Source: Acidobacteriaceae bacterium (GTDB taxonomy: Bacteria > Acidobacteriota > Vicinamibacteria > Vicinamibacterales > CAVVIG01). Taken from it: a stretch of DNA of 20,208 nucleotides. The stretch is from the NCBI GenBank assembly GCA_031274845.1, contig JAISPN010000124.1, positions 1-20,208 on the forward strand, read 5' to 3'. Below, piece by piece: positions 1 to 8,287 of the stretch (positions within the stretch are counted from its first letter, which is position 1; every line of letters starts with the position of its first letter). Under the pieces are notes generated by a model that was not told the origin of the DNA, searched no databases, and was given only the letters and a program-made list of their open reading frames with translations. A program made the position numbers and the translations under genes.

Positions 1-2687
1 GATTCACGCTCGACGAGTACTTCGAGCACGTCTCCCGCGACGGGTTCACGCAGCGCCTTCCGCGTCTCCAGCAGTTGCAGGCGGCCGGCAGGCTCCGCCA
101 CACGATCGACGAGTACGAACGGCGGCTCTCGTACGAAATCGAGATGATCAAGAAGATGAAGTACCCCGGGTACTTCCTCATCGTGTGGGACTTCATCCGC
201 TACGCGCGCGAGCAGGGGATTCCGGTCGGGCCGGGACGCGGATCGGCGGCGGGCAGTCTGGTGGCCTACTGTTTGCGGATCACCGACGTCGATCCGATCG
301 ACTACGACCTCATCTTCGAGCGTTTCCTAAACCCGGAACGGATCTCGCTGCCGGATATCGACATCGACTTCTGCGAGCGGCGGCGCGGCGAGGTCATCGA
401 CTACGTGACGCGGAAGTACGGCCGCGAGAACGTCGCGCAGATCATCACCTTCGGCACGATGAAGGCGAAGGCGGTGATCAAGGACGTCGGCCGCGTCCTG
501 GAGATGCCGTTCGCCGAAGTCGATCGCGTCGCCAAGCAGGTGCCGCCCGCGCTCGACATGACGCTCGAGAAGGCGCTCGAAGAGAGCCAGACGCTCCGCG
601 ACATGGAGCAGAACGATCCGAAGGTCAAGGAACTGCTCGCCGTCGCTCGCCGTCTCGAAGGGATGACGCGTCACGCGTCGGTCCATGCGGCTGGGGTCGT
701 CATCGCGCCAGAAGCCATCACCGAATACGCGCCGCTCTACAAGGGGGCGCGGGACGAAATCGTCACGCAGTGGTCGATGAAGGAGATCGAGCGCGTTGGT
801 CTTCTGAAGATGGACTTCCTCGGTCTGAGCACGCTGACGCTCATCTTCGACGCGATTGAGGAGATCAAGCGGACGGCTGGCATCGACCTCGACATCGATA
901 CGATTCCGCTCGACGATGCGAAGACGTATCAGGTGTTTCAGGACGGTCAGACCTACGGCATCTTCCAGTTCGAGAGCAGCGGCATGCGCGATATTCTGCG
1001 CAAGGCGAAGCCGCAGCGTCTCGACGATCTGATCGCGCTGAACGCGCTCTATCGTCCCGGTCCGCTCAGGAGCGGCATGGTGGACGACTACATCGCCCGC
1101 AAGCAGGGCAAAACCGACGTCGTCTACGAACTGCCGCAGCTCGAACCGGTGTTGTCGGATACCTACGGCGTCATCGCGTATCAGGAACAGGTGATGCGCA
1201 TCTCGAACGTGCTGGCCGGTTTCAGCCTTGGCGAAGCCGACCTGCTCCGCAAGGCCATGGGGAAGAAGAACCCCGAAGTGATGGCCAAGATGCGCGGCAA
1301 GTTCGTCGAGGGGGCGAAGAAGAACGGTCACAACGAGAAGAAGGCCGCGCACATCTTCGAGCTGATGGAGCACTTCGCCGGGTACGGTTTCAATAAGTCG
1401 CATTCGACGGCCTACGCGTACCTGGCGTATCAGACCGCGTACCTCAAGGCGAACTACCCGTGGCACTTCGCGGCGGCGCTCTTGACGATCGAAGCGCAGA
1501 ACACCGACAAACTCGCGCTTTACCTCGGCGAGTGCCGCGAGCGTGGGATTCCGGTGCTGCCGCCCGATGTGAATCAGAGCCAGCTCCGGTTCACCGTGGA
1601 ACCAGAGACGGGCGTGCGCTTCGGGTTGACGGCGATCAAGAACGTCGGCGAAGGGGCAATCGAATCGCTTCTATCCGTCCGCAAGGCGCAGGGAGGGATC
1701 ACGTCGCTGCACGGGCTGTGCGAGGAGATCGATCTGCGCCTCGCGAACAAGCGCGTGTTTGAAAGTCTCGTCAAGGCTGGCGCGCTTGATGCCGTCGCGC
1801 GTCAGGACCCGGCGAACGCGGATCTCCCGTCGGCGCTCTTGCGCGCGCGGTTGCTGGCGACGATCGATGCCGCGTGCGAGCATGGCGCCCGCTTGCAGCG
1901 CGATCGCAGCGATGGTCAGGCGCAGCTCTTTGGCTTCGACGCGCACGAGCCGTCAGGTGGACAGAACAAAACCGCTCCGCCGCTTGCATCGGCGACGGCG
2001 TGGAGTGAAGCGGAGCAGTTGGCGTTCGAGAAAGAAACGCTCGGCCTGTACTGGAGCGGACATCCGATCGATCGCTACGCCAGAGAGCTCAAGGAGCTTG
2101 GGGCGCGATCGACGGCCGACCTCGCCGAGCAGCAGCCCGCGCCGCAAGCGGAAAGTTGGGGACCGGGCGGACGGAAACCGCTCGAAGCGGATACGACGAT
2201 TGGCGGCATCATCGCCGCGTGCCGTCAGCTCAAGACGCGCAAGGGCGATCGTATGGCGGTCTTTACGCTCGAAGACTCACAGGGCGGCGTCGAAGTCGTC
2301 GTGTTTCCCGAGGCGTACCAGAAAGCGGCGTCGCTCATCGAGTCGGGCACGATGGTGCTCGTGCGCGGCAAGCTCGAACGGGACGATGAGACGACGCGTG
2401 TGCTGGCGTCCGAGATTGTGCCGATTGACACCGTGCACGAACGCGTCGCGCACGAAGTGGCGATTCGCGTGAGCGCCTCCGCCGGGCGCGAGACGTTTGA
2501 AGCGCTCGGGGAAATTTTCTCCCGGCATCGTGGCGATCGGCGCGTGTGCGTCGAGTTCGAACGGTTGTCGACGAATCAGCGGTTACGGTTGAAGGCCGAT
2601 CTGCCGCAGGTGCGTATCCGGCCGTCGCCGGCGCTCATTGCGGAGGTCGAACGACTGGTCGGCCCCGGTTCCGTGTCGCTGCGGTGA
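1..2687 (+). CDS. dnaE: DNA polymerase III alpha subunit, 5' truncated
   Basis: Replicative C-family DNA polymerase. The reading frame is open from base 3 with no start in the window, so about the last 894 residues remain of a protein usually near 1,150; the PHP domain is missing off the left edge. The palm motif PDIDIDF at 351-371 carries two catalytic aspartates, and the third is the Asp of LLKMDFLGL near 801-827. GPGRGSAAGS (about 228-257) and YQEQVM (about 1179-1196) are further family signatures. QAQLF at 1917-1931 resembles the internal beta-clamp binding motif (QADMF in E. coli). An OB-fold follows at about 2190-2430 (TIGGIIAACRQLKTRKG). The TTG at 75 is an internal codon, not the start, because homologous sequence continues upstream of it. 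accA follows after 3 bases, as in the dnaE-accA pair of E. coli. Confidence 0.97.
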   Translation, partial: FTLDEYFEHVSRDGFTQRLPRLQQLQAAGRLRHTIDEYERRLSYEIEMIKKMKYPGYFLIVWDFIRYAREQGIPVGPGRGSAAGSLVAYCLRITDVDPIDYDLIFERFLNPERISLPDIDIDFCERRRGEVIDYVTRKYGRENVAQIITFGTMKAKAVIKDVGRVLEMPFAEVDRVAKQVPPALDMTLEKALEESQTLRDMEQNDPKVKELLAVARRLEGMTRHASVHAAGVVIAPEAITEYAPLYKGARDEIVTQWSMKEIERVGLLKMDFLGLSTLTLIFDAIEEIKRTAGIDLDIDTIPLDDAKTYQVFQDGQTYGIFQFESSGMRDILRKAKPQRLDDLIALNALYRPGPLRSGMVDDYIARKQGKTDVVYELPQLEPVLSDTYGVIAYQEQVMRISNVLAGFSLGEADLLRKAMGKKNPEVMAKMRGKFVEGAKKNGHNEKKAAHIFELMEHFAGYGFNKSHSTAYAYLAYQTAYLKANYPWHFAAALLTIEAQNTDKLALYLGECRERGIPVLPPDVNQSQLRFTVEPETGVRFGLTAIKNVGEGAIESLLSVRKAQGGITSLHGLCEEIDLRLANKRVFESLVKAGALDAVARQDPANADLPSALLRARLLATIDAACEHGARLQRDRSDGQAQLFGFDAHEPSGGQNKTAPPLASATAWSEAEQLAFEKETLGLYWSGHPIDRYARELKELGARSTADLAEQQPAPQAESWGPGGRKPLEADTTIGGIIAACRQLKTRKGDRMAVFTLEDSQGGVEVVVFPEAYQKAASLIESGTMVLVRGKLERDDETTRVLASEIVPIDTVHERVAHEVAIRVSASAGRETFEALGEIFSRHRGDRRVCVEFERLSTNQRLRLKADLPQVRIRPSPALIAEVERLVGPGSVSLR

Positions 2688-2690
2688 TGC

Positions 2691-3659
2691 ATGCCTGAGA
2701 TACTCGAATTCGAAGAACCGATCGCGGTCCTGCAGAAGGAAATCGAAGCGCTTGGTCTGCTGCCGAAGACCGCGTCGCGCGATAAAGAGATTGCCGACTT
2801 GCAGCGCCGCATCGTGCACGTGCGTGGCGAGTTGTACACGCACCTGACGCCGTGGCAGCGTGTGCTCGTCGCGCGTCATCCCGATCGTCCCGGCTTCGAC
2901 AACTTCGTCGAGCGGCTCTTTCCGGGGTTCGTTGAAATTCATGGCGACCGCCGGTATGCCGACGATCACGCCATCGTGACCGGCTTTGCCACCTACCACG
3001 ATCAGCCGGTGATGCTGGTCGGGCACATGAAGGGGCGCGACACGAAGGAAAAGATCTTCCACAACTTCGGCTACGCGCGCCCCGAGGGGTATCGCAAGGC
3101 GTTGCGCGCGATGCGTCTGGCCGAGAAGTTCCACCGGCCGATCATCGTGTTTGTCGATACGCCGGCGGCGTATCCGGGGATCGAGTCGGAAGAGCGCGGC
3201 GTCGCCGAAGCGATCGCGGTCAATCTCCGCGACATGATGTTGCTCGACACGCCGATCATCGTCATCGTCAGCGGCGAAGGGGGGAGCGGCGGCGCGCTCG
3301 GGATCGCGATTGGCGATCGTGTGCTGATGCTCGAGTTCTCGATCTACAGCGTCATCCCGCCGGAAGGATGCGCCGCGCTCGTGTGGCGCGATGCGTCGAA
3401 GAAGGCGCAGGCGGCGGATGCGCTCAAGCTGACGGCGCCCGACTTGAAGCGTTTCGGGATCATCGACGAGATCGTCGCCGAACCGATTGGCGGCGCGCAT
3501 GTCGATCTCGGTCAGGCAGCGACGCTCGTGGACACGGCGATTGGACAGGCGCTCGCGCAGGTGAGCGCCCTGACCAGTGAAGAGCGGCTGGAGCAGCGCT
3601 ACAACAAGTTCAGGAACATGGGACGGCTTGGCGTGGATTTCGTGGACGAGGGGACGTAG
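2691..3659 (+). CDS. accA: Acetyl-CoA carboxylase carboxyltransferase subunit alpha
   Basis: Alpha subunit of the carboxyltransferase half of acetyl-CoA carboxylase. With AccD it transfers the carboxyl group from biotin to acetyl-CoA to form malonyl-CoA, in the cytoplasm. At 322 residues it matches the usual length (about 319). An N-terminal helical region (about 1-60) is followed by the crotonase-like core. Visible hallmarks are FVDTPAAYPGIESEERG (164-180), the oxyanion-type loop GEGGSGGALG (195-204) and SVIPPEGCA (220-228). The ATG lies 3 bases after the dnaE stop. An overlapping ATG at 2687 is in another frame and terminates after three codons. The partner accD is not in the window. Confidence 0.97.
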   Translation: MPEILEFEEPIAVLQKEIEALGLLPKTASRDKEIADLQRRIVHVRGELYTHLTPWQRVLVARHPDRPGFDNFVERLFPGFVEIHGDRRYADDHAIVTGFATYHDQPVMLVGHMKGRDTKEKIFHNFGYARPEGYRKALRAMRLAEKFHRPIIVFVDTPAAYPGIESEERGVAEAIAVNLRDMMLLDTPIIVIVSGEGGSGGALGIAIGDRVLMLEFSIYSVIPPEGCAALVWRDASKKAQAADALKLTAPDLKRFGIIDEIVAEPIGGAHVDLGQAATLVDTAIGQALAQVSALTSEERLEQRYNKFRNMGRLGVDFVDEGT

Positions 3660-3672
3660 GTTCATCACCCTG

Positions 3673-5397
3673 ATGCCGATTGCGCCTAAACGTTGGGACT
3701 TCCTGCCGTGCGACGAGCCTCGGACCGAACGATTGGTGAGCGTCCTTGGCGTGGCGCCGATCGTGGCGCGTCTGCTCTGTCAGCGTGGTTTCTCTGAGCC
3801 AGAGGAGGCGCACCGCTTCCTAAATCCTTCGCTCGATCAACTGCACGATCCGCTCCTGCTCACTGACATGAGCAAGGCGTGCGATCGGATTCTGGCGGCG
3901 ATTGCGCGCCGCGAGAAGATCGCGATTCACGGGGACTACGACGTCGACGGCATCACGTCGACCGTGATTTTGCAGCGCGCGCTGGAACTGCTTGGCGCGA
4001 GCGTGACGCATTTCATCCCGGAGCGGCTTCGCGACGGATATGGGCTCCAGCCGGCGGCGGTGGAGCGTCTGCACGCCGAAGGCGTGGCGATCATCGTGTC
4101 GGTCGATTGCGGCATTCGCGGCGCGGACGCGGCGCTCCGCGCGCGCGAGCTTGGCGTCGATTTGATCATCACCGATCACCACGAGCCTGATGCGGAACTG
4201 CCGGCCGCGCTCGCCGTGATCAACCCGAAGCGTTTCGATTGCACGTATCCCGACAAGCATCTCGCGGGCGTTGGCGTCGCGCTGAAACTGGTGCAGGCGT
4301 TGTGCCGTCGATCCGGCCGTGAGCAGTGGCTCCCCGGCTTTGTGAAGATCGCGGCGATTGGCACGCTGGCTGACGTCGTGCCGCTCGTGGGCGAAAATCG
4401 CGTCATCGCGAAATATGGTCTCGACCTCCTGACGCGCGGTCCGCACAAGAGCGGCCTGCGCGCGTTGCTCGATGTCGCGGGACTGACCGGGAAAACCATC
4501 GACAGCTACCACATCAGCTTCATGCTCGCGCCGCGCATCAACGCGGCCGGCCGCATGAGCACGCCGGACATCGCGACGCGTCTGCTGCTCGCTGGTGACG
4601 AGACGAGCGACGAGGACGCGCGTGCGCTGGCGCTCACGCTCGATGGCGAAAACGTCAGGCGTCAGGAAGAAGAAGCCGAGATCTTCGCGGCCGCGAGAAA
4701 AGTGGTGACGACCGATCCTGAGGTCGGCGCGCGCACGATCCTCGTGGTGGCTGGCGAAAACTGGCATCGCGGTGTCATCGGGATCGTGGCGTCCAAATTG
4801 GTCGACGCCTTTTATCGTCCGGTCATCGTCTTGTCGATCGACGGCGATCTGGCCTACGGATCGTGCCGAAGTATTTCGCGGTTCAATCTGCTGGCGGCGC
4901 TCGAGCGGTGCGCCGGCATGATGATCAAGTTTGGCGGACACAAGCAGGCCGCTGGCTTGACGATGGACGCTGGTCGCATTAAGGAATTTCGTGCCGCGAT
5001 CAACGATGTCGCTGACGAAACGCTTGGGCCGGAAGACCTGATGCCGCGGCTCAAAATCGACAGCGAGCTTGCGTTTCGCAGTATCACCGCCAACGTCGCG
5101 TCTGGTATCGCGGCGCTGGCGCCTTTCGGCGCGAGCAATCCACGTCCCGTCTTTGCGGCTCGACGTGTTGAAATCGTCGATGGTCCTCGCAAGCTGAAAG
5201 AGCGTCATCTGAAGATGAGCCTCCGTCAGGAGGGGCGGATCTTTCGTGCCGTGGCCTGGCGCGCCGCTGAGCGCTACGACGACTACACCGAGCACAAGGC
5301 CGCGCTCGACGTGGCATTTTCGCTGGAGCAGAATCAGTTCAATGGAGAGAGCTACGTCGAGCTGACCGTGGCCGACGTCAAGCCACCGGACGCATGA
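3673..5397 (+). CDS. recJ: Single-stranded-DNA-specific exonuclease RecJ
   Basis: 5'-to-3' single-strand exonuclease of the DHH phosphoesterase superfamily, acting in recombination, mismatch and base excision repair. The 574 residues match the family (E. coli 577). Metal-binding motifs are in order: DYDVDG (88-93), SVDCGI (143-148) and DHHEP (168-172). The DHHA1 region has GGHKQAAG (421-428), and a C-terminal OB-like domain follows with FGASNPRPVF at about 497-506. I chose the ATG at 3673 because it gives the family-like N-terminus MPIAPKRWDF. The frame is open further upstream to 3577, but that part lies inside accA and looks like shadow sequence. The stop overlaps the next start as ATGA (5394-5397), which implies translational coupling to the LPS transport gene. 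Confidence 0.95.
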   Translation: MPIAPKRWDFLPCDEPRTERLVSVLGVAPIVARLLCQRGFSEPEEAHRFLNPSLDQLHDPLLLTDMSKACDRILAAIARREKIAIHGDYDVDGITSTVILQRALELLGASVTHFIPERLRDGYGLQPAAVERLHAEGVAIIVSVDCGIRGADAALRARELGVDLIITDHHEPDAELPAALAVINPKRFDCTYPDKHLAGVGVALKLVQALCRRSGREQWLPGFVKIAAIGTLADVVPLVGENRVIAKYGLDLLTRGPHKSGLRALLDVAGLTGKTIDSYHISFMLAPRINAAGRMSTPDIATRLLLAGDETSDEDARALALTLDGENVRRQEEEAEIFAAARKVVTTDPEVGARTILVVAGENWHRGVIGIVASKLVDAFYRPVIVLSIDGDLAYGSCRSISRFNLLAALERCAGMMIKFGGHKQAAGLTMDAGRIKEFRAAINDVADETLGPEDLMPRLKIDSELAFRSITANVASGIAALAPFGASNPRPVFAARRVEIVDGPRKLKERHLKMSLRQEGRIFRAVAWRAAERYDDYTEHKAALDVAFSLEQNQFNGESYVELTVADVKPPDA

Positions 5398-7499
5398 TCT
5401 GGCAAAAGCGACTCCGCCTCGTCATCGCGGTCGTGGCCGTGGTGTTTGCCGTGGGTGTGGCGATGACGCTCAAGAAGCGTCCGGTGGCCGTGAGCGCGCC
5501 GCCTGTCGAGCGCACCGATGCGACGGCGTCCGTTGAGAGTAAAGGCGGCGAGACGATCCGCTTCGGCGGCGATCAAGCCAAGGTCGTCGTCCACTTCGAC
5601 ACGCTGCTGACGTATCCGGACAAGACGACGAAGATGCTTGGCGTGGCGGTGACCACCGAACGTAGCGGCCGCACCTTTGTCATCAAAGGGAAGGAAGGCC
5701 ACGTCAGCGACAACGACGCGGCGATCGATCTGAACGGGGATGTGCAGATCACGGCGTCGGACGGGATGGTCATCGAGACCGATGAGGCGCACTACATCAA
5801 AGCCGACGAGATCGCGACATCGCCGGGACGGACGAAGTTTTCGCGCGGCCGCATCAGCGGTACAGGCGTCGGCTTCACCTACAACCAGAAGGACGATGTG
5901 CTCACGTTGAACAACGATGTGACAGTGCGTGTTGATCCTGACGCGAAGGCTGGCACGGGCGCGATGGATGTCGTGGCTGGCGGTCTCGAGTTTCGCCGGA
6001 ACGAGCATCTGCTGCGATTCGAGCGGAGGATGAAGGCGACGCGCGAACGGGAGATCCTCGAAGCGGATGATGCCGTGGCGCATCTCTCGGCCGATGAATC
6101 GCATCTTGAGACGATGGAGCTGCGTGGGAACTCGCGCGTCACCGCGGCGAATCCCGCGCCGGGCGCGTTGCAGGCGTTGACCGGGCGTGATGTCGATCTG
6201 AAGTACGGTCCCGATGGACAAGCCATCGAGCATGCGCTCGTCGATGGCACCGCCGTCATTCAACTGGCTGGCGAGCAGAAACAACCGGGACGGCAGATTG
6301 CCGCCGCGACGATCGATCTCGGGATTGCGCCGGATGGCGCGACGCTCACGACGCTCACGGCGCGCAACGCGGTTCAGTTGACGATGCCAGCGGTGCCGAA
6401 TGAACCCGCGCGTACCATCAACGCTGATCTGCTTGAAACAGAAGGCAATCCGCAGAAGGGGCTGAATCGCGCGCGCTTCACCGGCAACGTCCAGTTCAAC
6501 GAGCGTAACGCCGCGTCCACGCGTACGGTGCGATCCGGTGTGCTCGACGTGGCGATTGGTCCCGGGTTCAGCTCGATGGACGACGCGCACTTTACGCGCA
6601 CGGTCCGTTTCGTTGACGCCGAGACGACGGCGTCCGCGGCCGACGCGCGCTACTCTCCGGCGAAGGGGACGCTGGATCTGTCCGGGACCGAGCCCGCCAT
6701 GCCACAGCCGCATCTTGTGAGCCCGCAGATGACGGTCGATGCCACGACCGTGAGCCTTGTTCTCGACGGGCCGGTGATCGACGCGCACGGAACGGTCAAG
6801 AGTGTGTTGCAGTCGAAGAGCGATGGCACGTCGGAGGCGAAGCTGCCATCGCTCTTGAAGCAGGATCAACCGGTGAACGTGACGGCGAACGAGCTGCACT
6901 ACGACGGTAAGGCAAACCGCGCGACCTACACGGGGAATGCGCAGTTGTGGCAGCAGCAGACGCAAATCAAAGCGCCGAAGATGGTGCTCGACAGCAACAA
7001 GGGCGATCTGAGTGCGGATGGACCGGTGGCGACCGTCACGATGTTTCAGGAAACAGGCGACGACGGCAAGATAACGCGCACCCGGACCACGGGCACGGCG
7101 GATGCGTTCACGTACGACGACAGCGCGCGCCGCGCCACCTACACCGGCAACGCGCACTTGAACGGATCGGCGGGCGATATGGTGTCGCCGAAAATCGAGT
7201 TGTATCTGATGCCGTCGGGCGACGAGCTCGATCGCGCCGAGGCGTACGAGAATGTGACCTTGCGTGGCAACCAGCGCACGACGAAAGGCACGCGCTTGAC
7301 GTACGTGGGGAAGGAAGGACGCTACCTGGTGACCGGGACGCCAGTGACGATTGTCGATGAGTGCGGCAGCGAAACCATCGGCCGAACGTTGACCTTCTTC
7401 CGGGCCACCGATAACATCATCGTCGACGGCAAGGATACTCGAGGGAACGAGCAGCTCCGCACGCAGACGACCAACAAGTCGACTTGTCCTGGCTCGTAG
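5394..7499 (+). CDS. Large LptC-LptA (OstA-like) fusion, LPS transport bridge protein
   Basis: A 701-residue protein with one N-terminal membrane anchor (about 8-24, followed by KKRP) and an otherwise periplasmic, beta-rich sequence. Residues about 50-180 look like LptC, including the family-like stretch FSRGRISGTGVGF and TYNQKDDVLTLNNDVTV (about 149-178). Residues about 495-690 look like LptA/OstA, starting NVTANELHYDG and carrying two ATYTGNA motifs plus VTLRGNQR. The middle (about 180-490) has weaker OstA-like beta repeats such as ARFTGNVQF. In E. coli LptC (191 residues) and LptA (185) are separate and build the periplasmic bridge that moves LPS from LptB2FG to LptDE; here one chain may do both jobs. 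lptB follows 15 bases later, which supports the role. Two C-terminal cysteines (DECG and TCPGS) could form a disulfide. Domain borders are judged by eye. Confidence 0.85.
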   Translation: MIWQKRLRLVIAVVAVVFAVGVAMTLKKRPVAVSAPPVERTDATASVESKGGETIRFGGDQAKVVVHFDTLLTYPDKTTKMLGVAVTTERSGRTFVIKGKEGHVSDNDAAIDLNGDVQITASDGMVIETDEAHYIKADEIATSPGRTKFSRGRISGTGVGFTYNQKDDVLTLNNDVTVRVDPDAKAGTGAMDVVAGGLEFRRNEHLLRFERRMKATREREILEADDAVAHLSADESHLETMELRGNSRVTAANPAPGALQALTGRDVDLKYGPDGQAIEHALVDGTAVIQLAGEQKQPGRQIAAATIDLGIAPDGATLTTLTARNAVQLTMPAVPNEPARTINADLLETEGNPQKGLNRARFTGNVQFNERNAASTRTVRSGVLDVAIGPGFSSMDDAHFTRTVRFVDAETTASAADARYSPAKGTLDLSGTEPAMPQPHLVSPQMTVDATTVSLVLDGPVIDAHGTVKSVLQSKSDGTSEAKLPSLLKQDQPVNVTANELHYDGKANRATYTGNAQLWQQQTQIKAPKMVLDSNKGDLSADGPVATVTMFQETGDDGKITRTRTTGTADAFTYDDSARRATYTGNAHLNGSAGDMVSPKIELYLMPSGDELDRAEAYENVTLRGNQRTTKGTRLTYVGKEGRYLVTGTPVTIVDECGSETIGRTLTFFRATDNIIVDGKDTRGNEQLRTQTTNKSTCPGS

Positions 7500-7514
7500 C
7501 TCGAGCATCCCGCG

Positions 7515-8240
7515 ATGGCCACACTTCGGACACTCAATCTCACAAAATCGTATGGCGGCCGCACGGTCGTCAAAGGGATTAGCCTCGATCTGCAATCCGG
7601 TGAGGTGGTGGGGTTGCTCGGGTCGAACGGCGCCGGCAAGACGACGACCTTCTATATGACCGTGGGGCTCGTGGCGCCCGACAGCGGCCGCGTCGAGCTG
7701 GACGGCGTCGATGTGACGAACGATCCGATGTATGTCCGGGCGCGCAAGGGGATCGGTTATCTTCCGCAGGAAGCATCGATCTTTCGCGGCCTGACCGTCG
7801 AGCAGAACATCATGGCGATTCTCGAAACGATGCCGCTCGATGGCGCGGCGCGGCGGGCGCGTCTGCAGGAACTGCTCGCGGAGCTCAATCTGACGCCGCT
7901 GGCGCAGTCCATGGCCTACACGCTCTCTGGTGGCGAGCGGCGCCGCGCCGAGATCACGCGCGCGCTGACGATGGAGCCGAAGTTCATTCTGCTCGACGAG
8001 CCGTTTGCCGGCATCGATCCCATCGCGGTAGCGGACATCCAGAAGATCATCTTTCACCTACGAAGTCGAGGCATCGGCATTCTCATCACGGATCACAACG
8101 TGCGCGAGACGCTGCGGATTACCGATCGGGCGTACATCGTGCACGGCGGCACGATCTTCAAGAGCGGCACACCCGAAAGCCTCGCGGCCGATGAAGAAGT
8201 GAAGCGGATTTACCTGGGGACCGACTTCCGGTTGGACTAA
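7515..8240 (+). CDS. lptB: LPS export ABC transporter ATP-binding protein LptB
   Basis: Cytoplasmic ATPase of the LptB2FG transporter that extracts LPS from the inner membrane. It has 241 residues, as in E. coli. Walker A is GSNGAGKT (36-43), the Q-loop region is YLPQEASIFRGLTVEQN (82-98, highly typical of LptB), the ABC signature is LSGGE (137-141), Walker B is ILLDEP (159-163 with catalytic Glu162), and the switch histidine is His194 in ITDHNVRET. It sits 15 bases after the LptC-LptA fusion and upstream of rpoN, the same order as lptA-lptB-rpoN in Proteobacteria. The membrane subunits LptF and LptG are not in the window. Confidence 0.97.
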   Translation: MATLRTLNLTKSYGGRTVVKGISLDLQSGEVVGLLGSNGAGKTTTFYMTVGLVAPDSGRVELDGVDVTNDPMYVRARKGIGYLPQEASIFRGLTVEQNIMAILETMPLDGAARRARLQELLAELNLTPLAQSMAYTLSGGERRRAEITRALTMEPKFILLDEPFAGIDPIAVADIQKIIFHLRSRGIGILITDHNVRETLRITDRAYIVHGGTIFKSGTPESLAADEEVKRIYLGTDFRLD

Positions 8241-8287
8241 GATCAGATCGGAAATTTTACGAACGGTCGAGATCAGTCGCACGCGCG
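8241..8287 (+). other. lptB-rpoN intergenic gap, no confident signal
   Basis: This 47-base stretch is the largest gap in the plus-strand run and contains the only AT-rich patch there (GGAAATTTTACG). The hexamer GATCAG occurs near both ends. It could hold an rpoN promoter, but I see no clear -35/-10 pair or -24/-12 pair and no strong ribosome binding site. Confidence 0.3.

Noticed and set aside
1..2687. Possible intein or frameshift in dnaE
   Set aside because: All polymerase motifs follow in one uninterrupted frame with normal spacing; the only defect is truncation by the window edge.
3577..3672. N-terminal extension of recJ into accA
   Set aside because: The added residues are Trp/Ser-rich shadow sequence of accA; the ATG at 3673 gives a family-length RecJ.
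3820..5295. A 491-codon minus-strand open frame opposite recJ
   Set aside because: Shadow of recJ codon usage; no ribosome binding site or recognisable domain.
5352..8057. A 901-codon open frame on the minus strand opposite the LptC-LptA fusion and lptB
   Set aside because: It is antisense to two well-supported genes, is rich in Arg/His/Asp, and has no domain I recognise. Long antisense frames are expected from GC-rich codon bias.
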